64,000 nt of DNA. It comes from Prunus persica (taxonomy: Eukaryota > Streptophyta > Magnoliopsida > Rosales > Rosaceae). Made by a program: the position numbers and the translations under genes. Location of the stretch: assembly GCF_000346465.2 (NCBI RefSeq), contig NC_034016.1, positions 20,075,548 through 20,139,547 of the forward strand, in the 5' to 3' direction. The notes beneath the pieces are model-generated. The model was not told where the DNA came from, made no database searches, and was given only the letters and a program-made list of their open reading frames with translations. Positions 39,611-51,437 of the stretch are shown one piece after another (within the stretch, counting starts at the first letter, position 1; each line of letters starts with the position of its first letter).

Positions 39611-40013
39611 ATACATAATAAAAAAGATTAAATTCATTAATACGGTACATCAGTAAATATGATAGAAATAGTTTTAACGTAAATTTGCATATAAGAACCA
39701 TGTTCATTTTCATGATAAATTAAGAAAGTAGCCAATTTTTATAATGTAAATAAAAAGGGGTATTTTGGAGGGTTTCCAATAAAATTATTTGGCTCCTTGT
39801 CCATACATTGGTGTAGTATAGCCTTGAGGCATGACCCCCACCATAACTAGATTTCTTGTAACTTTGGTGTTTCTTGAAACTTCCTACTATAACTAACTGG
39901 TTACACAAGCATGACCTGCTGCTTAGAAAGAATATTAATATTGTAAGAATTTCTTAACTGGCCATCATGGCCTAGGGAAAGGACATTATATATATATATC
40001 ATCCCTTTGCCCG

Positions 40014-40021
40014 TATAAATA
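40014..40021 (+). promoter_or_regulatory. Probable TATA box of the NAC gene
   Basis: TATAAATA lies 210 bp before the NAC ATG, in the context CCGTATAAATATAATCCCC, and is followed by pyrimidine-rich leader sequence. This predicts a leader of about 170-185 bases. Confidence 0.55.
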
Positions 40022-40230
40022 TAATCCCCAACCCTCCTTTGGCCCTCTAGAAATCAAAACCCTCTTTTTTAAATCAGCTACTACACTCCATCTCTCTCCC
40101 ACCACATATACATAACCTAAATTTGCTTCCCAACTTCCCAAAACTACTAGTTTCCAAGCTCCATCTTTCTATTAGCTTTCTGAGATTAGTTTCCTTAATT
40201 AAAACAAAATCAACTTGATTAAGTGTAATT

Positions 40231-41383
40231 ATGGGGCTTAGAGACATTGGAGCTACACTGCCTCCTGGGTTTCGGTTCTATCCCAGCGACGAGGAGCTGG
40301 TCTGCCACTATCTGTTCAAGAAGATCACGAATGAGGAAGCTTTGAAGGGGACTTTGGTTGAAATTGACTTGCATATCTGCGAGCCATGGCAGCTTCCTGG
40401 TACGTATGTAGGTTAAGGTTAATTAATTTCCATAATCACCTTTTTTGAATTAATTTCCACGCGCTTTCTTCTTTATTCTTCTTCTTCTTCTTCTTCTTCT
40501 TCTTCTTGAATCTTTTTGCTCCTCCCCCACCACCTCTCTCATCTTTTTCATATCATCAAGGTGGTCGAGATGGCCATGATTTTTACTACTTTTCAATAAA
40601 GTAAACTGCTCCGTTTTAAAGATCATTCTCTGAAACAAATCATCTCCAAAGACAAATATTTTTTTTTTTGGGGGAGGGGTGGTCGGAAAGACAAATATTT
40701 GTTTATGTTGTTGGTGCTTTTGTCGTGGTGGATGTACGTATAAACAGAAGGTGTTTGAGTTTTCAGGACAAGCTAGGCAGAACACAGAGGGAGAGAGAGA
40801 GAGAAGAGAAAATGGCAATTTCTTGCTATATTTTTGTTTTATTTTCCCCAATTCTTTTTACCGACTTAGTTCTTCAATCATTTGCCTTTAAATTCGTTAT
40901 AGAACTAGCAAGAAATATTAGGAGAATTCAAGCACACTTTGAAGTCCAAAGTTCACACATAATGTTCAATCTCAACGTATATATTAAGACTTATAATTCT
41001 CACTTAAGGCATTTACATTTACACACACAATGGGTAGGTAGTCATGATAATTGCAATTTAATTAATTAAAACATATATCGTAATAAGGAGAGTAAGATCG
41101 GAGATATACACCGTGATATTTATGAGTTTTTCTTGTTCAATCGTCGATGTAACTTCTAATGGAAGAATATTCATATCAACCGTAGGAATTTCTAGTACTT
41201 TGTCATCCAACGGACCCAAAAGCAATTGCGTTTATTTCATCTCTTGGGTTTGCCACAAACAGCAAGCACTAGGCATGCTTATGAAGGTTGTTTAGTTACC
41301 ACAATACAAGTTTTTATTGCAAATATAGGAGAGATAGTGTTCATATACGTAAGTATTCCTTATATCCTTAATTTCAAAACAGC

Positions 41384-41461
<78 letters not shown>

Positions 41462-43697
41462 GCAAATCGTGTGGCTATGATTTGATCATTTGCTGCCAGC
41501 TGTCATGTGCAAAATTCGTCTTTAGTCTCCCACACACACATCGCAACCGTCCATTTGAAGTGGGACCTTGCTTGAGTTATGAACGGCCCAGATGTGCACC
41601 ACAACTTCCCAGTTCATACTATACCTTAGCTAGATGTAGATGAGATCGATCCTCTGTTCATAATTTCTAGCTAATTATAATTATCCGGATCCTTATCCTT
41701 GTTATTTCAATTAGGATTAATCATCTACCTACCATCCGTACGTTAATTATAAATATATATGTATAGTTGCCTTGCCCTGATCTGACAGGATCTTTAAATA
41801 AATTATACCTTAATTGTGTTCATACCTTAATTATTATGGGGCAAGTTTCGGATAAGGAAGAATTAATTAGTATACAAAATTGGGTAAATGGTTAATTTTT
41901 TTCCTTTTTTTTTTTTTTTTGGGGATAAATGAAGTAAATTGTTACACGTAATTTTCCCTTGTAGTGAAAATATGACCATTCTTTTTCAAGGCATGCATAT
42001 CACTTCACACACACACTAGCTACCAGCTAGGTAGGAATGTTTAGCAAAATCATGGAAATTTCCTAGTTCAGAGAATCAGAATGAATTTTGCTTTTCAACC
42101 CTAATTGTCTTTAATTAGAGCATCCTGTTTCCTTAGATGTTGTGGTGCCTACCATTTTCTTTGGCTACTTTTCGTAGACACAACTCATAGCTCGAGTGAT
42201 GATCTTGACTTGCCAACACATTTGGTAATTCATAAGAAGGAAAAGCCGACCATAAAAAAATAAAAAAGAATTGTTTTATTTTATTTATTATGTGAAAACT
42301 AAGATTCATTGAAAGCAATATATATATATTACATAGCAAATGTCACTTCACTTGCTTTTGACAAATTTACAGGCAACCGATCGTTATTCATTTGATAGGA
42401 TAGGACCTTGCTCATAACTTTTTTTTTGCCATAAGTTGGTATTAATGACAAGAATGATAATGCTATATACCTAATTACTAATTAGCAACATGCATGCATG
42501 TATAATTGCCTTGGCTTAGTATGCTAATATATACCCTAATATCGAAATTAATTTTATTGAAGAGGTGGCAAAGCTGAATGCCAACGAGTGGTACTTCTTC
42601 AGCTTCCGTGACCGCAAGTATGCCACGGGGTTTCGAACCAATCGGGCAACGACATCTGGGTACTGGAAGGCAACAGGGAAAGATCGGATGGTGATGGAGC
42701 CAGGAACAGGGGAGATTGTAGGGATGAGAAAGACTTTGGTGTTCTATCGGAACAGAGCTCCTAATGGAATAAAAACTGGTTGGATTATGCATGAGTTTCG
42801 GCTGGAGACCCCACACATGCCTCCTAAGGTAATTTCGTTAACATTCCTAGCTTCATATTCTTTATACATCTAATTTCCTTATAATACTATTGAATTATTC
42901 CACATGCACACGCCACAAATACTCTTATAACATAAGATAATAAAGTTTCATATTCGGTCACGTGATGTTCAAATACACGCACGTGCTGCTACCCCCATCA
43001 TTTTGTTCCACCATGTTGCCAGTTGCGACTGGAAGGGAAGGAAGTATGGGCTTCATGCATATCATGCATGGAAAATTTAGATATAGTCCAAAATTTGGAA
43101 GGAAGGTATGAGTTGGTGTATTATGTATCTATAACTCATAGTAACATTCACATGATATACAAGAACTCATTTTATCGTATGTATGTAATACATTACGTAT
43201 GTGTCATACTGATGTGGTATATCGAAAGCACGATTTTAACCATGTTTTCACCTTTATTTTGCCTTTTGTTTTCACAGGAAGACTGGGTTTTGTGCAGAGT
43301 TTTCCACAAAGGCAAGGGAGAAGAGAACACCAAACTCAGCCCCCATGATTTTATGTTGGAGACCACATCCTGCACTATTCCTTTGAGCATGGAAAAATAC
43401 TCATCTCCTCCAACTCAAGACCAAACCATGCCTCGTGGGTACAACCAGATGCCCTCATTTTCCACACCACCACCCCGCCACAGCCACAACCAAAGCAACT
43501 CTTTGCTGAATCTCCTCCAGTTTCCTCAGGAAAAATACAGCAACAACTCCGTTCCCGAATTAGGCGCTAAAAACGACGACGAATATGGGTTTTTATGGGA
43601 CATGAGCTTGGAAGAAACTAGCTTCGAAAATGGGGTGGCTCCAGATATGGACGAAATGAGATTTGAGATGGATCACAACAGCATGGTTTTGCTCTAA
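40231..43697 (+). CDS. NAC transcription factor, NAC074/KIR1-like
   Basis: Three exons, 40231-40399, 42563-42828 and 43278-43697, giving 284 residues. The NAC domain fills about residues 9-160: subdomain [16 protein letters not shown] ending [29 protein letters not shown], then [20 protein letters not shown] and GWIMHEFRL, and [11 protein letters not shown]. The start [19 protein letters not shown] and the GTLVEIDLH block are those I associate with Arabidopsis ANAC074 (KIRA1), which promotes programmed cell death in stigma papillae. That subgroup call is from memory. The C-terminal activation region is Pro/Ser/Gln-rich and ends in acidic stretches. Intron 1 is unusually long (2163 bp) and carries TTC and CT microsatellites. 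No miR164 site was seen. Confidence 0.92.
40476..40507. repeat. (TTC)n microsatellite in NAC intron 1
   Basis: About ten TTC/CTT units shortly after the first exon. Confidence 0.9.
41387..41459. repeat. Long (CT)n microsatellite in NAC intron 1
   Basis: About 36 uninterrupted CT units, the longest dinucleotide tract in the window, near the middle of the intron. GA/CT tracts can be bound by plant BBR/BPC proteins, so an intronic regulatory role is possible but not shown. Confidence 0.97.
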
Positions 43698-44999
43698 ATG
43701 AAGAAACACACATATTCTACAGTCCATATTAGACACATACCCGATTTGTTGATTTGTAACATATATTTATATTTATATATGTGGTATATATTTGGCTTGA
43801 TTGGGAATGCAATTAGAAGTTTGTGCATGCAACTAGTCTGGTTAGGTTTTTTTTTTTTTTTTTTTTTTTATATTTCTCTCTTGTATACAGTATTGGCATT
43901 TGTATAAATATTATGAATAATATAAATTCTTTAATATTAGCTAGTGCTTTTTCTCCAAGTAACAAGTTCTGTGATATTATTCACGCGTGCCATCTTCATC
44001 AGTCGACAGTTCAGGACTTGCTGTTTGCAGGAGTATTATTCTGAATGTCTGGCACAAATGGACCATGGCTCTCTTGTCTGTTTATAATTATTGCTTGAAA
44101 ACTTAAAATAGCCATCTTTGTTTCTGTTGATTTTGACAATTCAAAGCACTATACGAAAAATATACAAACAGGATAATTGGTAGGAATAAATTTGATTCAA
44201 AAAATCTTCTATTTTCATCTTCTTCTTAGCTTTGATAGCAATTAATACTGAATATTGTTCATGACAGATTCTAAGAGACAAACTCCGAGATATGACAAAG
44301 GGAGATTAACGTATATAATTATCTTTCAAAAGTATAATTATGAATTTGGGAATCCCACAAGAGAGTTCAAACTAACATATGTATATATTCAACACACGAT
44401 CAACAAATAATTAATGATAGAGCATCTTCTTTATCCCCTTAATTATCAACTCAACTACCATTCTTGCATATTAGTATTATTGAGTTTTGGATGCTCCTAC
44501 TTCTTCTTCTTTTTTTTTTTTTGGGTCGAAATCTGATGTCATTGAACAACCCAAACGATAAGGAGCAATACAGAAACAAAAGCGAGCAATTCAAATAGAG
44601 TGGGATCAAGAAACAGCTAGAACTCAAACCAAGTCTAGAACACAGCTTCTAACCCAAACAAAATTGAACTAATTAGTAGGGGGGCATGGGAGCCCATCAG
44701 AGACAGAGGTGGTCGATTGACCCTACTTCATTTCCTCTTTTGTTGTCACCTCCATATTTTACATAGCAACACAATTTTCCTTGAAAAACTCAAATTGATT
44801 ATAATTGAAAAAAGAACTCAAATTATTTATATCAAGAGGTCCTGCCACGATTAGTTGTCTAATCGAGCTTGGGTAATTCATCATCATAAATGCATATAGA
44901 TCCCACAAAAAACCATCATGCACCAACGAAATAAGTCATGTATTTTGTTAATTTCAAAAATTCTTGTATCAAAATTTATGCTTTTTAGCATATGTGAGT

Positions 45000-45118
45000 T
45001 AGGCCAATTGATCAGAGTAGTGAGTCCGCTCCCTTACACCCAAATTTAAATACCGCTTCTATAAATTAGATTAATTTAGACTATTGCTTGTGAATAAAAT
45101 CAACATTTTGATAAGCAA
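45000..45118 (+). mobile_element. tRNA-like SINE remnant (tentative)
   Basis: GTTAGGCCAATTGATCAGAG resembles a tRNA 5' part and A box, and ACACCCAAATTTAAATACC about 30 bases later resembles a degraded B box, followed by an AT-rich body. There is no intact tRNA fold. The ends are estimates. Confidence 0.3.
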
Positions 45119-45147
45119 AAGTTTCCACACAAAAAAAAAAAAAAAAA

Positions 45148-45168
45148 GAGAGAGAGAGAGAGAGAGAG
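45148..45168. repeat. A-run plus (GA)n microsatellite
   Basis: Seventeen A residues (45131-45147) run into about ten GA units, upstream of the JmjC gene leader. Confidence 0.9.
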
Positions 45169-45176
45169 CAAGCTGC

Positions 45177-46090
45177 ACAGGCCGATCCACGTCAGTAAAC
45201 AAACGAGAAGCCCACCATCGCCCAAACCCAAACCAATCTTGTGGGTCTATTGAAACCGCATTTGGTGACCCAATGAAATATCTGCGAACCCATTCGGGTA
45301 TCTATGCCCTTCTAAATTTGTAATCGCTGAGCCCTGAACATTTTTCTTCATTTTCCATATTCGTCTTCCTTTTATGTTCGTTTGCCCGACCCTGGAAATT
45401 TTGGCTTTCAAGTGAAGCGCAGACCAATCCCAGCATTTTCAGCCTCTGGGTAAGCATGAATTTGATTCCCTGAAAAATATAGGAGTGTCGTTTTTTTTTT
45501 GGGGGTGTATTCTGTGACTGGTTGTGATGCAGAATTGTTGCGTGGGTAAGTGATTTGTTAAACTTCTGGGTTTCTATTTTAATCAAATGGGAACATGGGC
45601 GGCGAAGTTTTGTTTGCATGGGATGGATGGAAATGATGATTTTGAATTTGTTTGATTTTCACTTAAGTACAGTTGGTTGTGCTCTGAAGAAGGCAACAGG
45701 TTTTATTGCACAAATATAATCACAGGTTGTGACTGTGAACCTCAATTTCACTATTGGTATGTTTGGAATCATTGTGGGATTTCAATTTACCTCATTGTGT
45801 TTCTTCTATCTCAATCTTTCTAGCTTACATGTTCGCTTTCCTTGTTGGCGTGTTAAAGATAATTTATTTTTGTTAGCCATTAGAAACAGGTGCAGTGCAG
45901 CTTGTATGAACTGTTGAACAGCTTCGATGTTTTCTCATTATGCTAATTTTAGATTGTTCATAAATGTATCCACAAATCATTTTTATGGGTGTGCTTTTTT
46001 CTTTTGTTCTAATGCTTCTGTTTTCACTTTTCCTTTTTGCAGTACCGTTGGTTGCAGAACTCATCAAGGGCTTATCTCCATTGTGAGAAT
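45177..46090 (+). promoter_or_regulatory. Promoter and 5' leader with intron of the JmjC gene
   Basis: GCCCA-type motifs lie near 45210-45230. A strong donor GTAAGC at 45450 and an acceptor TTTTTGCAG ending at 46042 predict a 5' UTR intron of 593 bp. The leader then continues 48 bases to the ATG at 46091. The exact transcription start is not visible. Confidence 0.5.
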
Positions 46091-49000
46091 ATGGCTTTTA
46101 ATTCAGTTCCACCTGGTTTTGCGTCTCGTACATCCTTCGTGCTGAAGAGGATGGAAAAAGTTGAAGAAACTAATGGTGTCAATGTTTCTAAACAAGAGCC
46201 AATCCAGATGGACTCCACATCTGACCTGACTGACATGGATAAACTGAAAAGATCTCTTCAGCATAGGCCATGGATACTTTTCGACCAAAGTGATTACAAC
46301 TCAGAGGAACCTGAATCTGAACAGTTTGATATGGTCTATTCTTCTCTTCTTCCCTTTTTGCCTGCCTGGGTGTGAATGCATATTTGCTGCTGTCAAACAT
46401 AAAACTAGCTTGCACTTAAATCTGAACTTGTGTTATGCATGCTGCAAATAAGCTGCTGATGAGGAGCTTGTTTATATGTTTATAGAGGAATATTTTCTTG
46501 TTGCATGATTCATCACCAGCTGAATCTGGTTAGAAGTTGTTATAATTATATCCCTTTTTTTTCCAGGATCCCCCTGCAAAAACTTGCCTCCCTAAAGGCG
46601 TTACTCATGGATGTCCAGATTGCAGTGATTGTCTGAAGGTTGATTTTCATTCACTAAGTTGATTCTCTTCCCTTTGAATTGTATAGTTATTAGGTACTAG
46701 TTTCAGCCTTTCCATTTGCCTTTGATTTTCTAAAATCATTACCATGTCAGGTTCCCTATTTCACTTAATGTTTGTGATTATTGATTGAATTCTTGGAATA
46801 GGTAACAGGAAGGTGGCGTCCTGAAGATGCAAGAATAGATGTCCTTGAAGAAGCACCTGTTTTCCACCCAACAGAAGAGGTTAACCTTTTTCTGATTTCT
46901 GTGACACTGCATTATTTCATGAGTCATAGATGTTGTCTGGATCTTTTGTTTGAATGCTCACTTTTTTGCTTATAAAATATCAGTCTGAAGGAGTTTGAGT
47001 TTTTCCTGCAGGAATTTAAAGACATGCTTAAATATATTGCAACTATACGTGCAAGAGCAGAGCAATATGGTATTTGTCGTATTGTTCCTCCTCCTTCCTG
47101 GAAACCTCCATGTCTTATTAATGAATACCCCATATGGAAAAGATCTACATTTTCTACCCATATTCAGCAGATTGATGGGCTACGAAATCAGAGTTCACCG
47201 AGTAAAATGGTTGGCTTTTATGAAAGCACAAAAAAGAAGAGGAGAAGAATCTTGGGAGTGGGTTTGGACAGTGGATCTACCTCAAGTCCAGGTGAAACAG
47301 GACATTCATATGTCAAAGGCTTTGAACCAGAACCTGGTCGAGAATTCACTCTTGAGAATTTTAAGAGATATGCAGCTGATTTCAAGAGTCAATATTTCCG
47401 TATAAGTGAAGTCAGAGGCAGGCAAGAGAAGTGGGTTCCATCACTGGAGAATATTGAAGCTGAATATAAACGTATTACTGAGAACCCAACTGAAGAGATT
47501 GAGGTACACTCAGAAATTGGGATGATCATTTTTTAATTTTTTCTTTATTTTATTATTTTCTATTGAGGCCGTTTGTGCTGTTAATTGTCATCTTGGTGTA
47601 CTGTGAAGGTGCTTTGTGGTGATAATTTGGAAACTAAAGCTGTTGGCAGTGGATTTCCAACAGTATCCAAAGATTCCAATCCTTTGGCAACGTCAGATCA
47701 CCCTGAATTTTTAGCATCAGGCTGGAACTTAAATAATCTACCCAGACTGCCTGGTTCTCTTCTTTCTTTTGAAAGCCATGACACTTGTCATATTTTGTTA
47801 CCTCGGGCTCGTGTGGGAATGTGCTTTTCATCTTTTCATTGGGTAAGATTTGATATGGCTCTCATGTTGCATCTTTTGCAGAAAACGTTACATATGTTTT
47901 AGAAAGTTGGATAATGTATTCTTTGAAACTTTTAAATGTGATAATCAATGGCTCTCAAACTTGTATTCTTTTGAGACGCATTTTTAAGTATCTTTACTTT
48001 TCTATGGACAATGTCTGTGGTTGGCTTGTCTTATTTTAGTTTGTTGATCATGCTTTGATTTTTTGAGTCCTTTTGAACAGAAAGTTGAAGAGCACCATTT
48101 ATACTCATTGTCTTACACACATCTCGGTGCTCCTAAAATATGGTATGGTGTCCCTGGGAAATATAGTGTTAATTTTGAGGCAGCCATGAGGAGCTCCTTT
48201 TCAGAATCATCATCAGAACAGCCTGAATTGCGAAATAGGCTGGTGAGCTGACAAACTTATGATTCCCCCCTTCCCCTCTGTGTTAAAGTTAAAACTTTAT
48301 TTTTAGTAAAATATTTTTCAAGAGATATTAACTTCTCTGTTGTCTTTTGTTAGTAGAGACCTTTTATATCATATATTTTTTTGGTACAGGTTAAACAATT
48401 ACCGCCCTCCACACTGAAATCACAGGGCATACCAGTCTTTCGTTGCATTCAGTCTCCTGGAGAGTTTGTTCTTGTCCTTCCAGGGGCTTATCATTCGGGA
48501 TTTGATTGTGGCTTTAATTTTTCTGAGACAGCATGTGTTGCTCCCCTAGACTGGTTGCCTCATGGACAGGAGGCTGTTGAACTTTACTGTGAACAGGGGA
48601 GGAAAACATCTATATCCCATGATAAGCTGCTGCTTGGAGCAGCTAGGGAAGCTGTGAGGGCACAGTGGGATTCACTGTTTAGGAAGAACACCTCAGATCA
48701 TTTCCTCTGGAAAGATGCCTATGGAAAGGATGGGATCTTAACACATGTATTCAAGGTAATTCCTCAGATATTGTCCCGCCATATTACTGTCAACTGCAGA
48801 TCCTGCTTGTATCCTATATGGTTTTGAACAATGGTGGACTGACATTATTGCTTCATATAGCAGTTGTATTTTTTTAATTAAAGGGATTGTACTCTTAAGT
48901 TTGCTTTTTCCCCTGCTTTCTCTGGTTTATGTTTTGCACTTAGTGAGATAATTTAACCGTCTTCAAACTTAGTTAAAGTCGATGGCCTGATTGTTTTTCT

Positions 49001-50020
49001 TTTTAAAACTCTTTTCCACCTTTCTTTTTTATGCAGTCACGTCTCAGTTCTGAAGCCATTTGCCGGAAATATCTTTGCAAGTCTAAACAGTCACGGAGGA
49101 TGAAATCAAATTTTGATGCCACAAGCAAAAAGGAGTGCAGCATTTGTCTCCGTGATCTGCATTTTTCTGCGGCAGCTTGTCCTTGTTCTGCAGACAGATA
49201 TTCATGTCTGTTACACGCAAAGCAACTGTGTTCTTGTGCTTGGAGTGACAAGGTTTTCCTCTACCGTCACCAGATCGATCATTTATATCTACTTCTTGAA
49301 GCTTTGGAAGGAAAGTTAGATGCAGTCTTCAAATGGGGCAAAGATGATCTTGGATTGGCTCTGCACGTGCATTGTCCAAAGAATATTGGGCATGTAGATG
49401 GTCCAACCACTAATGCTGAGAAAACTAAAGGGAAAGAGTCCATGTCTCAAGATGCATTCAGGGCAGAATTGAAGGCACGTATGCTGCAATCTATAATCTC
49501 AAGTAAGTTGAAAGCAAACGATCATCCATCTGGAACTCTTGATGCTGCAACAGCGAATGTGAACGATACAAATTCTGTGTCTAGCATCCAGGCAAAGGTG
49601 AAGGCGCATGTGCTCCAATCAACAATCTTGAATGAACAGCAAGCAAAGGAGATTATCACAAGCACAACAGGAAATAATGCTCCTCCTCTACCGACAGAGG
49701 CGATGAAGGGGACAAACAATACTCCGCTTCCACCGACAGAGGCAATAGCGGAGACATCCGATGTTTCATCTGTAAGTACAAGTGAAACAAGTTCCTCAGA
49801 CTCTCAGGATTTAATCCCAGATCTTGACTTTCTATTCCGTGGAAAAGAACAAGCAGCCTGTCCTCTCGAGAAAGGCAGTGTTCCTGGGAAGCTATCGAAA
49901 GGTGGTCATCCAGCCGACAATGGGGCATCTTCGAACCCTTTGGTTTCAGAGAATCAAACTTCAAGAAAAGCAGGCTCTGAGAGTGGAATTGTTCTTCTTA
50001 GTGATGACAGTGATGGTTAG
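46091..50020 (+). CDS. KDM5/JARID1-class JmjN-JmjC-C5HC2 protein lacking FYR domains (JMJ19-like), probably catalytically impaired
   Basis: Eight coding exons in phase: 46091-46333, 46567-46638, 46802-46879, 47012-47503, 47609-47842, 48081-48242, 48390-48755, 49037-50020, giving 876 residues. JmjN is at about 123-164 ([11 protein letters not shown]... to PPPSWKPPC), JmjC at about 340-505, and the C5HC2 zinc finger at about 583-640 (CSICLRDLH...CSCAW). FYRN/FYRC domains, present in JMJ14/15/16/18, are absent, as in the JMJ19 branch. Family members remove methyl groups from H3K4 in the nucleus using Fe(II) and 2-oxoglutarate. Here the usual WHVE reads WKVE (Lys374) and the conserved Asn of the S-x-N motif is Ser384; Glu376, Lys392 and His462 remain. 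The change sits at the exon 5/6 join, but no alternative join restores His. The tail has two related KARMLQS/KAHVLQS repeats and ends in [11 protein letters not shown], a SUMO-interaction-like motif. Confidence 0.92.
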
Positions 50021-50274
50021 TTGTTATGTGAACCCAATATAACGTTGATGGTGAAACATGAGATTTAGAAATATTCAAATTCTCCATGATATAACGGTAA
50101 AACAATAGTAGTACAAATTACCCAAAAGGGGTTTGCTTCAATATTTTTAGTTACAAAGAATTATCTAATCATGCATATTAATGAATAAAATGCTAAACAC
50201 ATTTAAACAAAAATTGAAAAAATAAAAAATGAAAAATAAGAGAGCACATAGACAAGAACATCTACATCTATCTA

Positions 50275-51437
50275 TCAGAGACCAGCTGAGACCAGTCCAT
50301 GCAAAGTGACAATCCCAATCACTTGATTCTGGCCATTGATAACGGGCAAGAACTGGACCGGGGACGGAGGAGCTTCCATCTTCTGCATGGCGTCGACGGC
50401 CATGGCGTCTGCACCGATGGTTCTAGGGTTTCTGTTGCACATTTCCCCAACCGTGAGCTTGAAGATGGCTTCCCCGCTCGCCTTCAGAGTTCGACGCAGA
50501 TCGCCGTCAGTGAATGTGCCGATCAGGTGATGGTCATCGTCGATCACAAGCAGGCACCCGCAGCCTTTGCTCGTCAGCTCCACCAGCTGCTCCATTATCA
50601 TATCTCCTTCCTTGCAAACCGGAAGCTCATCTTCTTTCTTCATCACATCTTTCACCTGCAACTCCAGAGAATTAGGAGAAAAGAAAAAGAAAACCTAGAA
50701 TTGGAGGAGAGATTGAAATTGGTGCCAGAGCAAGATCGGACCTTGAAGATGAGATGCTTGCCGATCCGACCGGCGGGGTGATTGGCGGCGTACTGTTCCT
50801 TGGTGAGATTTTTGGCGCCCATGAGCGCGATCGCAACGGTGTCGCCGAAGACCATCTGAATGGCGGTGGAGGTGACCGGAGCCAAATCGAAGGGGCAGAG
50901 CTCTCTCTCCAAGGGTAAATACACGTTCATGTCGCAGACGGCGGCGAGGGCATTGCCGTCGACGGAGGTGACGGAGATGAGGAAGGCGCCCTTGGCCTTG
51001 GCGCAGGGGACGAGGCGGAGGAGCTCCTCGGTGGTACCGGACTTGCTGAAGAGGACCAATACGTCGCTTTTAGAGAGGGCGCCGATGTCGCCGTGGAGGG
51101 CGTCGAGTGGGGAGAGGAAGCCGGAGCGGATGCCGAGGGAGACGAGGGTCTGGGAGATCTTGTGGGCAACGAAGCCGGACTTGCCGACACCGGAGAAGAA
51201 GACGGTGGCACCAGCGGAGGACTGGAGGAGGAGGGTGCGGGTGAAAGATAGGGTTTGGGAGAGGTCAAGGTGCTGGAAGAAGAAGTTGAGGTGGCTCTGT
51301 TGGGATTTGAAGAGGTTGAGGAGGGTAGTTTCGTCAATGCAGGAGGAGGAAGAAGATTGGGTTGCTGTTGTTGTTTTGCGATTGGATAGAGAATGTGGGT
51401 TGATGAAGTCTGCGGAAAAAGGTGGGAGAGAACCCAT
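50275..51437 (-). CDS. Arabinose-5-phosphate isomerase, SIS plus two CBS domains (SETH3 type)
   Basis: Two minus-strand exons, 51437-50742 and 50655-50275, joined in phase 0, give 358 residues (Arabidopsis SETH3 is about 350). The SIS domain occupies about residues 60-200, with [25 protein letters not shown] and [12 protein letters not shown]. The HPAGRIGK block follows, then a CBS pair in exon 2 ([13 protein letters not shown]... and [12 protein letters not shown]...). Bacterial KdsD homologues interconvert ribulose-5-phosphate and arabinose-5-phosphate for Kdo; in plants Kdo is a component of the pectin rhamnogalacturonan II. Exon 1 is much richer in GC than the neighbouring DNA and therefore has long antisense open frames. 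It converges on the JmjC gene with only 254 bases between stop codons. Confidence 0.95.

Larger units (their letters stand above)
29246..40013. other. Gene-poor 11-kb intergenic stretch
   Basis: After the STK19-like 3' UTR there is AT-rich DNA without a convincing gene. Short open frames (for example at 32077-32328, 33100-33327, 36472-36843, 37718-37999) show no known domain and occur on both strands at about the chance rate for this composition. It contains a (CT)15 tract (34771-34800), AT tracts (37259-37280, 39577-39604) and a tRNA-like SINE remnant near 30850. The right end is the promoter of the NAC gene. Confidence 0.5.
43698..45176. other. Intergenic region, NAC to JmjC gene
   Basis: NAC 3' UTR, then AT-rich DNA. 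A T-run of about 23 lies at 43847-43869. A second T-run followed by GGGTCGAAATC at about 44507-44535 could be the reverse-strand poly(A) end of a retroposon, but no body was recognised. A tRNA-like SINE remnant lies at about 45000-45118, followed by an A-run and (GA)n at 45131-45168. No gene was seen. Confidence 0.45.

Noticed and set aside
44507..44660. T-run followed by GGGTCGAAATC, like the reverse end of a LINE or retroposon
   Set aside because: No element body, target duplication or coding remnant could be recognised; T-runs followed by GGG also occur at other sites (for example 31262 and 41903) without any shared flank.
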